Shown in pieces: positions 35,818 through 46,800 of a DNA stretch of 64,000 nucleotides. Positions within the stretch are counted from its first letter, which is position 1. Each line of letters starts with the position of its first letter. The notes under the pieces were generated by a model, which was not told the origin of the DNA, made no database searches, and saw only the letters and a program-made list of their open reading frames with translations. The translations under genes were made by a program, and so were the position numbers. Source of the DNA: Rostrohypoxylon terebratum (taxonomy: Eukaryota; Ascomycota; Sordariomycetes; Xylariales; Hypoxylaceae); assembly GCA_022497145.1 (NCBI GenBank), contig MU385923.1, positions 109,962-173,961 of the forward strand. The letters are read 5' to 3'.

Positions 35818-38800
35818 TCACCTCCTCCTCTTTCCCCCTCCCCCAGCACCCTCCTCATTGCCCTTCCTCTTTCTCCCCTCCTTGCGCCAAAACTCCTGCT
35901 TCTCTCTCCTCTCCCTCGCCTCCTTCTTCTCGCTCATCTCCTCTATCTTCTTCTTGAACTCGGCGCGTTTCTCATCCTTCTTGGCCTTTCGGCGCGCAAC
36001 CGCATCCTTCCGTATGGTCGTCAGCTTCTGTAGCAAGTCTCGCGCCTTCTTTTCCTCTCCGCCTAGGACCACAGCCCGCTTCTGCATATATGTCTTCTTC
36101 TTCTGCGGCTTCGTCTGTACGATCTGCGATTTGAACGGGAGCTCCGCCGCGAGTGCGCGAGGAACCTTCAATGGGTTGAAGTGCCGCGTTGCCCGCTCGA
36201 TCTTCCGGTATTTGCTGTTGCGGTCTTGCGGCGTCGAGATCCCTTGGTCGCGCCGGACTTCGCCCGTGAGTCGCATCGGCTGCCAGTCTCCCAGGAGGTT
36301 GGTGACCGGATTGTAGAACCGATGCGGCTTGATTGGGTACCATGCGCGGAGGAATACCAAGTCGCTCATCAGGATCTTGTCTTCGAATGTAGCTCGGAAG
36401 TGGCCATCAGGCTTAGACAAGGCACGCTTGATCTGACCGCGGATACCCGAAACGGTCTTGATCGCGGCGCCTTCGAACTTGGCGATCTCGAGCGAACTAT
36501 TGAACATGTCCTTGATAAAGGCTGTATTCTTGAATATCTTGGACGGCGATCCGGTGAGCTTAAGTTTCTTGACAATTTCAAAAGACTCGTCGACGGTGAG
36601 AACGGTTCCTGTTGCAGCGATCCGGAAGCCAGGATTGGCAGATGAAAAGGATTGGAAGCAGACGAAGCCAGTATTCGGCGCGATAAGTGGTCCGTGAAAT
36701 GTGCCAAAGCAATGCATATGCTCTGGCGTATACTTCAACATGCGATTTCTCGTACGTGAATCCGAAATGCTGTATATTGGGAGTGTCTGGAACCTCCTCC
36801 ATCCGAGTGAAAATATAAGTGGGTCATTTGTTTTGAGGATTTTTTTATGCCAACGGTGTCTCTTGATGCGGACTTGGACATATCCGAACCTATCTTCCGT
36901 TGCTAGAACACCTCCAACAATAAGGGGCATTCGCGCATCAAAGTTGGTGACGAATTCGGCGGGGACTCTTTCAATCACAATCTTCGCGTATTTTCCGGCC
37001 TTGAAACCTTCTACTGCGATCCTTTGCCGTTCGTCCAAAGCTTCGAATTCGGCGCTATTGATGTCAAGCTGTTTTTGAATGAGTGCCTTTTGCGCATCAT
37101 ACCATTCATCTTCACCAAATTCCTCATCCTCGCCACCTTCGCGCCGAGCGTTGGCCTTATCATTCTTAAAACCTTCGCGATCTTCTTCCTCAAATCGAAG
37201 TTTCAACTCCTCTTTTCTTCGGGCATTTCGTTCGCGTTCAGCTTCCAGGCTCTCTGCTGGCTCGGGTTCGGTCTTATGCTGTTCCCCGGTTTCAAGGTCT
37301 TCAAATTCGCCATCTCCTTCGTCGTCTTCATCTTCGTCATCCTCATCAAATCCGTCAAAGCCATCTTCGTCATCGTCGCCGGCCCCACCTAAAGTAGCCG
37401 TCGTAAAGCGCTGACGAAGTTGTTCAATATTGTCGTCCAAAGACCATTTTGCCGCTAGATCCTCATAGTCGTATTTAGGTATGGAGCGATCTTCTGACGC
37501 CGCGTCTTCATCGTTCTTTGCCTTCTTGAAGAAGTCCTCATCCTCAGAATCTTCAATATTTTCTTCCTCATCAGCCTCGACCTCCCCTTTCCATCTCCGT
37601 AAAACCTCATCCGCGGTTAAGGATTCATCATACATGAGACGCGCAAGATCCGCGGTCCGGTATGATGGTCGGCCACCATGAAGCATCTGTGCCCTTCCAG
37701 CTAGGTCGTCCTTCCATCGGAGAGCAGACGCCTCCTCTTCATCGTAGTCGTCCTCGTCGTCCTCATCTTCATCGGATTCTTCCTCATCATCAATATCATC
37801 ACCTGATATTGAACCAAGATCTGAGTCGCTATCGGCGAATGCGATGTCCTCTTCTCCACCATCCTTGTCCGATTCTTTGAATACCTTGCCCAGTTTTTTC
37901 TCACTGAACTCGGCCTCCTCATCAGAGTTAAACTCTTCCTCTGCGCTCACAAAACCTTCATCTTCCGGGACCTCATCGTCATCCTCATCTTCGTCCCTTT
38001 CGGCGAATCTCACGGTACGTTGACTTTTCCTTCCGGTATCTTCTTCCTCGGGAAGGCTCGTGATCTTTTCACCACCGCGAAAAAGCTGCAAACCATCTTC
38101 TGTTTGACCTAACAGACGTCGTTCTCCTTGGAGTCCGATGATGAGTTCTTCACCTTCGCCGCGCTCCACGTCTTCGGCGTCCTTGTCAAAGTTGAAACCC
38201 TTCTCCCTAGTAATCCAGATGGCATCGCCGTCAATCTTTAAACCACTTCGGTCTGACATGGGGGCGTGGACTTTCTTTTCTTTTTCATCCAATCGTCTTC
38301 TACCTGTTTTCCCCGTTGCCTTTGCAAGAGCCTGTTCCATAGCGGGCGTCGGACATGGATCGGGTAGAGCTTCTATGCTTGACACGGTGAAGTCGCCAAG
38401 GCCAGGAATATGAATACGCTGGTTATGGCCCGAGAAATTTGTTCCTCGGAGATACCCCGAAAGTGCGATTGAGCGATCGCATTTTTCATCCTCCTCTATC
38501 TGGGTTGGATGTGTGATATCTCGGAAACTGTCGATGATCGTGTAGGGGTGTGTGTTTCTCCAAATTAACGGTCGAGGATTCTTCATGACGGAAAGGAAAC
38601 GGGACAAGTTATGAACTTCGCGGTCTGGATACCTCCCATTTATGACACCAGAAAGGAAAAACAGATGCGCGCCCTGATACAACTCGCTCCATAACCTGTG
38701 CTTTAACCTTTTTTTGGCATCTTTAAGGGCTTGTGGCTTCTTGAAAAGGTCTAAATGTGACAAGATACCGAATACATTTCCGGGCATGCCTGTAGCCGCC

Positions 38801-39363
38801 AAAATGTTCAGGAACTCCATAGTCTCCATTTCAAAACCATAGTTCCCATCAATCATGAGCAAAACAATATCAGCGACCTTAGCTAAATCCACCATCGCTT
38901 CTAGTTTGTTCGGACATTCGATGAATGTGAGTCGTTGCTTTTTTGATGTGACGATCGTGATTGGCCCTTGGGGATCTGTGATTGTCTCCTTAGTGTATCT
39001 ACGAATGAGGGACTTCAGCAATGTCGTTTTTCCAACACCGGGAGGTCCGACGATCGTCACGAGTCTAGGTGGAGGTTCATCGGGCAATCTGTCGACGAGA
39101 GGGACGTGTAATCGCTTTTCTTTGACCTTTGATATCTATATTAGCGCCTTGATAGACTTTTATACGCATAGATATTGAACATACATCGTGCGATCTAGCA
39201 GCAGTGCGTTGAAGCTTGCCAGGCCTCGAAAAGGCGAAGGCTTTAGGATTGCGATCTGAAATTGTTAGTAACTTTACGACAAGACTCAATTGATATACCG
39301 ACCGCCATTGTGCTGCTTCTTCTCTTTCGATTTGCGATGAGGCTTGTGGGACTGCTGCTCCAT
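35818..39363 (-). CDS. BMS1: Bms1, ribosome biogenesis GTPase
   Basis: Nucleolar GTPase of the small-subunit processome that works with Rcl1 in 18S rRNA processing. Exons 39363-39303, 39255-39185 and 39135-35818 give 1149 residues. The start MEQQSHKPHRKSKEKKQHNG matches Bms1 N-termini, and exon 2 supplies NPKAFAFSRPGKLQRTAARS. The P-loop is GPPGVGKT (residues 74-81), followed by ITIVTSKKQRLTFIECP, LLMIDGNYGFEMETMEFLN and LSHLDLFK; the family's classic block KKRLKHRLWSELYQGA...YPDREVHNLSRF follows. An AARP2CN-like region ends at GDFTVSSIEALPDPCPT. Long acidic stretches occupy the middle. The C-terminal RIBIOP domain includes MPLIVGGVLATEDRFGYVQVR and RRFQTLPIYS, and the tail is Lys/Arg-rich. 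The third exon may begin at either of two acceptors nine bases apart. Many plus-strand frames across it are antisense shadows. Confidence 0.96.
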
Positions 39364-40223
39364 GATTGCGACTTTGCAAAAGAAAATGCGAAAGTCAACT
39401 CATGAAAGCTGTTGCGATAACTTTACTTTTACTCGAATGGAAGGCGGGAAAAAATGTTTTGAGCTGATGGAATTCTTTATCGATAAGAATATGATAAGAT
39501 AACAAGAGTGGATACGTCGTACTTATAGTAGTACTAGCCTACAATGTGGATCCCCCACCCCCAAGGTTGCATTCTGGTCGGGTGCCGAGATCAAGCGGGG
39601 CAGACGGGTTCCCTCCTTCGGACCCGGCAGGGTATCGGCGGCTTTAAAGTGTTCAATGTTCTAGATGGCAGTTTCGGCATATTTCATCTTAGGCACCGAA
39701 GGATCAAGATATGACTCGGACTATTAGTTATCGCATGTACTATCTATGAGAGTCTCACTACTATACTTATCCATTTCATAGGTGCAAGTCCTACATAGTA
39801 TGTTAGATTTCTTCAAGGTCATGAGAGCACCTCTCGATGCTGATATACCAATCTGATCGAGGACACTTGGAAATGGTGACGAGTCAATTTAAGTATCATT
39901 TTTCATGCATGAACTAAGTATAGGGTCGTGTGAGTCAAAAACAGGATCGGAGTTCTACTTAAATAGGAAAACTGTCAGACATGTTGCTTGGTCTTTGGCT
40001 GTTCTTCCAAGACGCTAACTGACAAAACACCTAATAATCGGACGGAAAGTTTGTGTTTAAAGTCAGGCAGTGATGACGTATCCGCTCTTGCACCAGTCCG
40101 GTTGTGCTATCCCACTTTCCTGACTTTTATTGATCTTAAAACGCCTTGTGATACGCACACGGTTCAGGCACTGCTACTTTGTACCTTTCAACTAGACCAA
40201 TCCTCTATTTATATTAAATTGGC
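39364..40223. other. Divergent spacer between BMS1 and the I9 inhibitor
   Basis: This 860-bp spacer must hold the divergent promoters of BMS1 and the inhibitor gene. A TTTATATT element (about 40207) lies close to the first inhibitor ATG. An 83-codon frame at 39988-40239 has no recognisable product. Confidence 0.4.
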
Positions 40224-40728
40224 ATGCGCTCTCCCTTAGCTATTTCTTCCGTCCATCGAACCCAACGATTTATCTCTCAACACCATAGACTCTCACTCTC
40301 TTCTTACTTGTATTACCCTAGACTAGTATCAACTAGAAGTTCATTCCATACAACTACTTCCTCCAAGATGCCTACCTACATTGTAAATCCTACCTCTACC
40401 CCCCCTAAAATACCGTCATCGATGACGAGTCATATTGGTAGTAATGTTACTAATTGCCTGATAGGTTACCTGCAAGCCAGATGCCAGCCCCGAACAGGTT
40501 GCTGCAGCAAAGAAGCACGCCGAGGACCAAGGCGGTAAGATTGGCCACGAGTACAATCTCATCAAGGGCTTCTCGTATGTATATCTCTTCATTTCTTACC
40601 ACCTGATACAATGCATGCTGACTTTACGTTTACCTAGCGTCACATTCCCCAACGATGCTATGACAACCTTGGAGTCGAACGAGAATGTCCAGGGCGTCGA
40701 GCTAGACCAAGAAGTGAGGACTCAATGA
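40224..40728 (+). CDS. I9-type proteinase inhibitor (Pbi2-like), dual start
   Basis: Small inhibitor of the subtilisin-propeptide (I9) fold, related to the yeast proteinase B inhibitor Pbi2. From the ATG at 40368, exons 40368-40382, 40465-40574 and 40638-40728 give 71 residues: MPTYIVTCKPDAS, HAEDQGGKIGHEYNLIKGFSVTFP and the ending VELDQEVRTQ, all typical. The frame also opens 48 codons earlier at an ATG (40224), giving 119 residues. That extension has no Asp or Glu, six Arg and many Ser/Thr/Tyr, and ends in RSSFHTTTSSK, just like a mitochondrial presequence. Two isoforms, one mitochondrial and one cytosolic/vacuolar, could therefore come from alternative starts. Alternatively transcription may begin after 40224, since a TATA-like element lies only about 17 bp before it. 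Both introns are GT-AG with the frame kept. Confidence 0.88.
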
Positions 40729-41312
40729 GGGGATGAGGGGCAATTAGGGCAATTAGGCAATAAGAAACATGGCACGGGCGAGCGCGTATTGAATGCGGGG
40801 TCTTTAGAGAGCTGCGTCTTACTGTCCAAGCCGACCAGAAAGCTTGACTGAACTTGGCTTATGCATCAATAAGAGACACTACCTATTAGTAGATGCCCAA
40901 TCTAATTCGTATTTCGTAATAGTTTTCTCTTATCCGTATGCCATGCATTAATTGAAATGAATAGTAAAGAAAAATCTATCATTGGGAAGAGCTTCCTGAA
41001 TAACCTCCAATTGGTAAAGGGGAAAGTTGCACTAGAACTTCCTGCTATGATCTAGGTAACAAAAGGTGAGATCGGCATGCGCACTAAGATAACTGACCTC
41101 TTATCAATTCAATTTTCTGGACTGCAGGTGACGTAGATGCTTTTGGGGATCGGCTATTACTGGCTCGTGACTCTTAAACACATCCAAAATCGACCAATTA
41201 TTATTTTCTCTTCTTCAATTATATCCTCGCTTATAACTCCAACTGCTCCAACAACTCCAACATACGGCTGTTACTTTTTACCATTGACCTCTTTACACCG
41301 CACGATGCCGCC
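40729..41312. other. Spacer upstream of the kinase gene
   Basis: No gene is seen. The right half has TTATATCC and CTTATAACTCC (41218-41245) and CT/CA-rich sequence typical of a fungal core promoter and leader, ending in a three-codon upstream ORF. Confidence 0.4.
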
Positions 41313-41316
41313 ATGA
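41305..41316 (+). promoter_or_regulatory. Three-codon uORF overlapping the kinase start
   Basis: ATG CCG CCA TGA: the stop codon of this minimal upstream ORF shares three bases with the kinase ATG (ATGA at 41313-41316). Ribosomes that start at the first ATG would end exactly on the main start and could reinitiate, or the uORF may simply dampen translation. Confidence 0.6.
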
Positions 41317-42786
41317 GGAATACACTCAGGCGGCTACGGTGTTCACACACACCCAATGCCTCGATTATAAGACGCAATCTTCTAAGACTGTGTTACTATT
41401 CATCACATGCTTCTACTAATTCATCATCCTCATCGGCCCATCAGAAGTGGTCCCATCCTCCGAGCACCGCGACGGTGACCGACGACGAGATATCCGAACT
41501 TACCAACAAACATCAGCACCCTTTGAGCCTTGCTGATCTGGTCAAGTAGGCTGCTCCATTCACCGCCTCTAATTGAAGCCTCATGCGAGACATGAATCAT
41601 GTATTAACAAACCCTTCAATTCACCAGACATGGCCGTCCTCCAATCTCCGAAACAGCTCTCTTCTCCTCGGCCAACTTTACCCTCTCCCTGCTCCCTATT
41701 CGGCTCGCTCACCGAATCCAGGCTTTGCGCAACTTGCCCTTCATCGTAGTGTCGAACCCAAATATCAGCAAGATCTACCACAATTACCTGCACTCGCTGT
41801 CCACACTGCTGCCATGGAAACACCGCACCATTGCCAACCTCGACGCCGAGATCCGCTTCACCCAAATTCTCGCCGACCTTGTGCACACGCACCAAGACAC
41901 CATCCCCATCCTCGCTAAAGGCTTCCTCGAGTGCCGCCGTTACATTTCTCCGGCCGAGGTGACTCACTTCCTCGACACGCACCTACGCACGCGCATCGGC
42001 ACCCGCCTCATCGCCGAGCAACACATAGCTCTACACTACAGCTCCCTGCCGCACTTCGACCCCGGCGCCTCCCCAACGCCATGTCCCGAGCACCCCTCCT
42101 ACATCGGTGTAATCGACACGGCGCTCTCGCCCTCCGAAGTAGTCGACTCCTGCGCCGGCTTCGTCGCCGACATCTGCGAGCTTAAGTACGGAGTGCGCCC
42201 TCACTGGGTGATCGACGGGGAGCCGGAAACGACATTCGCCTTCGTGTCGATGCACCTGGAGTACATCGTAACCGAGCTGCTGAAGAACGCCTTCCGCGCC
42301 ACCGTCGAAAGCGGGCGCACCCGCGACCCCGTCGTCATCACGATAGCCCCCGAACCTCCCGACGCGGGGCCCCCGCGCGTGACGCTCGACCCGCCGGCGG
42401 CGGACAAAGGCGCCTTTAGAGGCGACGCCATCAAGCCGCTCGACGACAACGCGCCGGGCGTCACGATCCGGATCCGGGACCGCGGCGGCGGCATAGCCCC
42501 CGAGGTCCTGCCCAACATCTGGAGCTACAGCTTCACGACTTTCAGCGAGGAGGACGACGTGCCCGGCGGTACCGGTGGCGGCTCCAAGGACGCGCTGAGC
42601 GTGATCTCGAACGCGGGGGGAGGCGGGAGCTCCATTGCGGGCCTGGGCTACGGGCTACCGCTTTCGCGGGCCTACGCCGAGTACTTCGGCGGCGGCATCG
42701 CCGTGCAGAGCTTGTACGGCTGGGGCACCGACGTGTACCTCCGCCTCAAGGGCGTCGGTAAGATCGATGATACGATTAGTGTGTAG
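41313..42786 (+). CDS. Mitochondrial PDH/BCKDH kinase (Pkp2-like)
   Basis: Mitochondrial protein kinase of the GHKL superfamily that phosphorylates and inactivates the E1 subunit of pyruvate (or branched-chain) dehydrogenase. Exons 41313-41545 and 41628-42786 give 463 residues. The first 40 residues are Arg/Ser-rich without acidic residues, a mitochondrial presequence. The regulatory helical domain begins at LADLVKHGRPPIS, spliced across the intron, with LLPIRLAHRIQALRNLP and IRFTQILADLVHTHQDTIPILAKG. The ATP-binding motifs are the N-box EYIVTELLKNAFRA, G1 IRDRGGGI, and G2 GLGYGLPLSRAYAEYFGGGI. A loop inserted before G1 (PPDAGPPRVTLDPPAADKG) and a Gly-rich lid are longer than in animal kinases but common in fungi. 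It most resembles yeast Pkp2; which dehydrogenase it controls cannot be told. The 3' half is notably GC-rich. Confidence 0.93.
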
Positions 42787-43832
42787 GTATAGCTCTAGCA
42801 CTAACACGTCCCCAATCCGCTATGCTGTTATTATCAAGCTTAGGTAAAGAGTAGGTAGCTACCTAGGTAGCTTGTGACGGAATATGGATATTTATCCAAA
42901 GGACTATCCAGGCTCCTAGGGCAAGAGAGAATGGGCCACTGTGATTTGCTCTTTGGGGGTATCCAAGCCGCGTCAGGCGTATGCGTAGGAGAGGAAATAT
43001 AACCTTGGATATCGTTTATCATATAAGCTGTATATAAGATACTAGTATTCTTACAAGTACTACTTCCAAACTATCTGGAGCTGAAGATGTATATACGTGA
43101 ATAACCTAGCCAGTAACCTTAGGTGGGTAGCCAGGGACATCCATAGGAGTCAAATGCCGGCTCGCACTTCCGCTATTCCCAAGTATCACGAAACGACCGG
43201 TCGTGATAACTCATTAGCCGCCACCGTGATCTACAACAAGTCCCCAATCCGACGAGAAAAATTTTCTTAGCACAAATCAATAAAAAAACATCTCATCTCA
43301 TGAAACATCACGTATACCCTAGAACTGAAGAATGTTATTGAAAGATTTTCGAGATTGATATTACTTAGCAAGACTGCGCACTACCCAAAAAGGAGAGGAA
43401 GCCCAGAGATATGACAATATATATGATGATTTCCATAATATGTTAGGTGTGATGAGGTTTTCCGAAGCGACGACGACAACGATGATGCTATGCAGCGTAA
43501 GACTTTATAACGATATATCCCACCACCAATAATTCCCGTATCCCAAAACCAAAAATGAACGATCGAGGTAAAAAAGCAGCCACAACAATTCCGGCAGTTT
43601 TGGATTTGAAAATTTTGACTCCATGAATTACATGGGACACGTTTTCTTCTCTGTTACACCAAAACTACGACATGATTCTTTTGGGGGATGATCCCAGACC
43701 CTCCCAAAGCATTGTCATTTGTCATATCAAACATGATCAGCCTGTTTTCTGTATTATATGTACATCCAGATTTTCAAATTAGTCCTCCGAGGTTTACCTG
43801 TCCTTTTTAAATACGATTCGCATAAATGACGA
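42787..43832. other. Convergent spacer
   Basis: This 1.05 kb AT-rich stretch lies between convergent kinase and class VII chitin synthase genes and holds both 3' ends. I see no gene in it. A CCTAGGTAGCTTGTG-type TAGGTA cluster occurs at 42847-42872. Confidence 0.4.
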
Positions 43833-46800
43833 TTACATGTTAGCCAATTCATTGTCGATATGACGGTCCAAGAACGTCTTCCGTTCGCCCGACAACTCTG
43901 TGTGTAGTCGTTGTTCGACTAGAGCGCGAACTTGCTTCTTGGTAACCGTGTCGAGGTCAACTTCTCGGAGCACGGCCTGGATAGCTTCGATGATCATACC
44001 ATCGTCAGGACCAATGTGACCTCGCTGGAAGTCGAAAGATGTGGTTGACTGGTGGCCTTGGCCTAATGGCGAGCGAGCACCACCGGCAAAGCCAAGGGTG
44101 GCATTAGAGGCACGGTGCATGTCAAACTGCGGAGAGTTGTTTGACACCGCGCGAAGGTTGCTCATGCTACGTTGGTGATTTGAACCATCTTGGTAAGGGG
44201 ATTGCATACGCTTGACATCACCGAACGAAGCAGTAGATTGCCGGTGTGCAGGGTTGTCAGTGTATGGACCATAGGCAGATTGTCGCGTGTTCTGGAACGG
44301 AGCAGGCGAATGAGGTGGCATATATCCGCCACGCCCCTGAAGACCAGTAAGAACCGAAGCCTGTCGGACAGAGGAATAGACGGATTTCATATCATCCATC
44401 TCGTATTGATCATCGTAGTATTCCATACCCTTCTCGCTGTGCATACCACGGCGACCAGGCAAGTTGTTCAATGCAGCGTAATCATCCCATCGCTGCAACG
44501 GAATAGACCTGGGGTCAAAACCTTCGTCATCCACAGCAACCACCTGTTTATTACCCTTTTCACCGATGACGATACGGGTGTTACCCCATGAGAAGTTGTC
44601 TTGGTTCCAGAAGGAGTATATCGGGAGAATGAACGAGTAGACAGGGAAAGCCAAGAGGTAAATGATCATCCATCCGATGTGTTGCCATTGCCTCTTGAGG
44701 ATGAAGATGAGAGCTTGAAGACCGTACACCGCGGCAATCATGACAATCGAAATGAGAGGGAACTGGCCGGTATGGGTGATGACTCGGTAAAGGAGGTAAC
44801 CCAAGTATACACAGGTGGCGGGAAGGATGATTGTTCCGGTAAGATCGATAAAGACGATGAAACGCATAGAGAAACAGCAGAAACCGCACATGTCCTTGAG
44901 CAGCATAAGTTCAGCCAGATTGTGAATGGTTGAGTTGATCCATCGTCGTCGCTGCGAGAGCAAGACACTCCACTCCTCGGGCGCAGCAGTTTGACAGTAG
45001 GCGTCTGGAATGAACTTGTATGACATGTAAGGGAAATGCTTGGTCATGAGGGTTGTCAGATATCGATCTTCACCGAGGGACAGAAGATTCTTCTTGTGCA
45101 GAGTATCAACGTTGCAAATGCTGTAATCCTTGATTATACCGTCCGAGATAATCAACGGCTTGCCCTTGTCAGCAGTGCGTAGACGATACATGGAGAAACT
45201 AAGACAGTATTAGTGAGCTGGCCAGGTAAAAGGGGAATAAGATGAACTTACCAGCCGGGAAGACAAGTAACGCTGCCAAAGAGAGACTCAAAGGCCTTTG
45301 CCAGGTGGTGAGAGATAAAGTACTCGTAAACTTGAATCATACTCCACCATGATCGTTGTTCGTTTTGCAATCCAGTTTCACCGCAAATTCCAGCAATCTT
45401 AGAGTTATTTGCGCAAGCGGCAACAAGACGGTTCAGAGAATCCTCTCGTACACAGGTATCAGCATCCACCATCAACAAATATTCGTATAACTCGGGATCG
45501 ACACCGATAATATTGTTGATCTGGTGGAAGATTTCAAGTTCGAGAGGGTTCATTGGAGCGCGGTGGTGAACACGGTTCAAGAAACTCATCAACAAGATTT
45601 GAGAATCACGCTTGCCACGGTTACCAGGCTTGGCCTTGGATTGTTCTGATTCCTTGCCGACCTTAACGATGACAATGTAAGGAACCACATTGCCTTCGTA
45701 TTCGTAGAGTCCAGAGTACACCTTGCCGTAGTTCAGTTGTTCGCTACCAGTTCCGACAGACTTGAAAGGTAGAGCTGGGGGGTCGACCTTAGGATCAACT
45801 CCGAGAATGTCTAGAACAATCTTCGGCGTAGGTCGATCGTTGCCTTGACCAACGATAACACCGTCACAGATGACACAGATGAGTTTCCTCTTATTGTCAT
45901 ATTGCAGAGCTGTGAGAGAATCGAGCGCTCTCCTCAAAGAATCCTCTCCTTCGGTGTAGGCGGGGACCTGGCAGATAACGAACTTGTCTTGCGGCGCGGG
46001 TCGCCGTTTAGAGCCAAACTGCAATGCTGAAAGGAACTTGATGACAATAACTGAACAGATGATAACGGAGAAGGCCAGAAGAATGTAGTTGTTCGCTTGA
46101 CACTTGGCGGTGTAACGGAAATCCGGAATGCCAACGTAGAAGGTCTGTTTGATGCAATTGAGGCTGTTCAATTTGGAAGCAGTGGCTGTGGCATTACCCT
46201 TGGCGTCGGAAATTGCATCGTTCCAGAGATTTGTAACATCCTGTCCTGGATTTTTTTTAACTGCATCGATCAAGTCGGTGTCCAGGAAATTGTATTGATC
46301 AAGGTTCTTCATGTAATCAATGGTGACGAAATAGTCCGTCAGATCATAAATGCTACCGTCGTAGGTAACCCACATATGGTTATTGTTCTTACCATCGTCT
46401 TTGACGTTCTGGGCATCCCAGACCAAATCACCATGATAGAATTCCTTGATATTCGGCTGGAATATATCACGGTACCAGGTTGCAGATCGCAGCTTGGATG
46501 ATGTATCAGGCTGATAGTAACCAGATGTATGCACAGCCTGGGGCACTGTAGGCGTATTGTTTTTCTGGAGCACGATGGTCTCTGATATACCTAGGCCGGG
46601 GCAAGTAAGCGGAAGAGGAGCGACGAAGTACTCATCCAAATTTAAGCCGGCAACTTGCATCATCAAATCGTTTGTGTTATCAGTGCTGGTATCACTGTGC
46701 GATATGCGCCAAAAGTTTGTTAAGTCGTAGACTTTTCCGTGGATACTGACCCAATAGTCGTCTTCACCTTGGTGAGTAGCAACTTCCGTTTGCAACCAGG

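Noticed and set aside
35858..38413. Several plus-strand frames of 80-154 codons
   Set aside because: All are antisense to BMS1; their Ser/Phe-rich composition mirrors its acidic and lysine-rich coding sequence.
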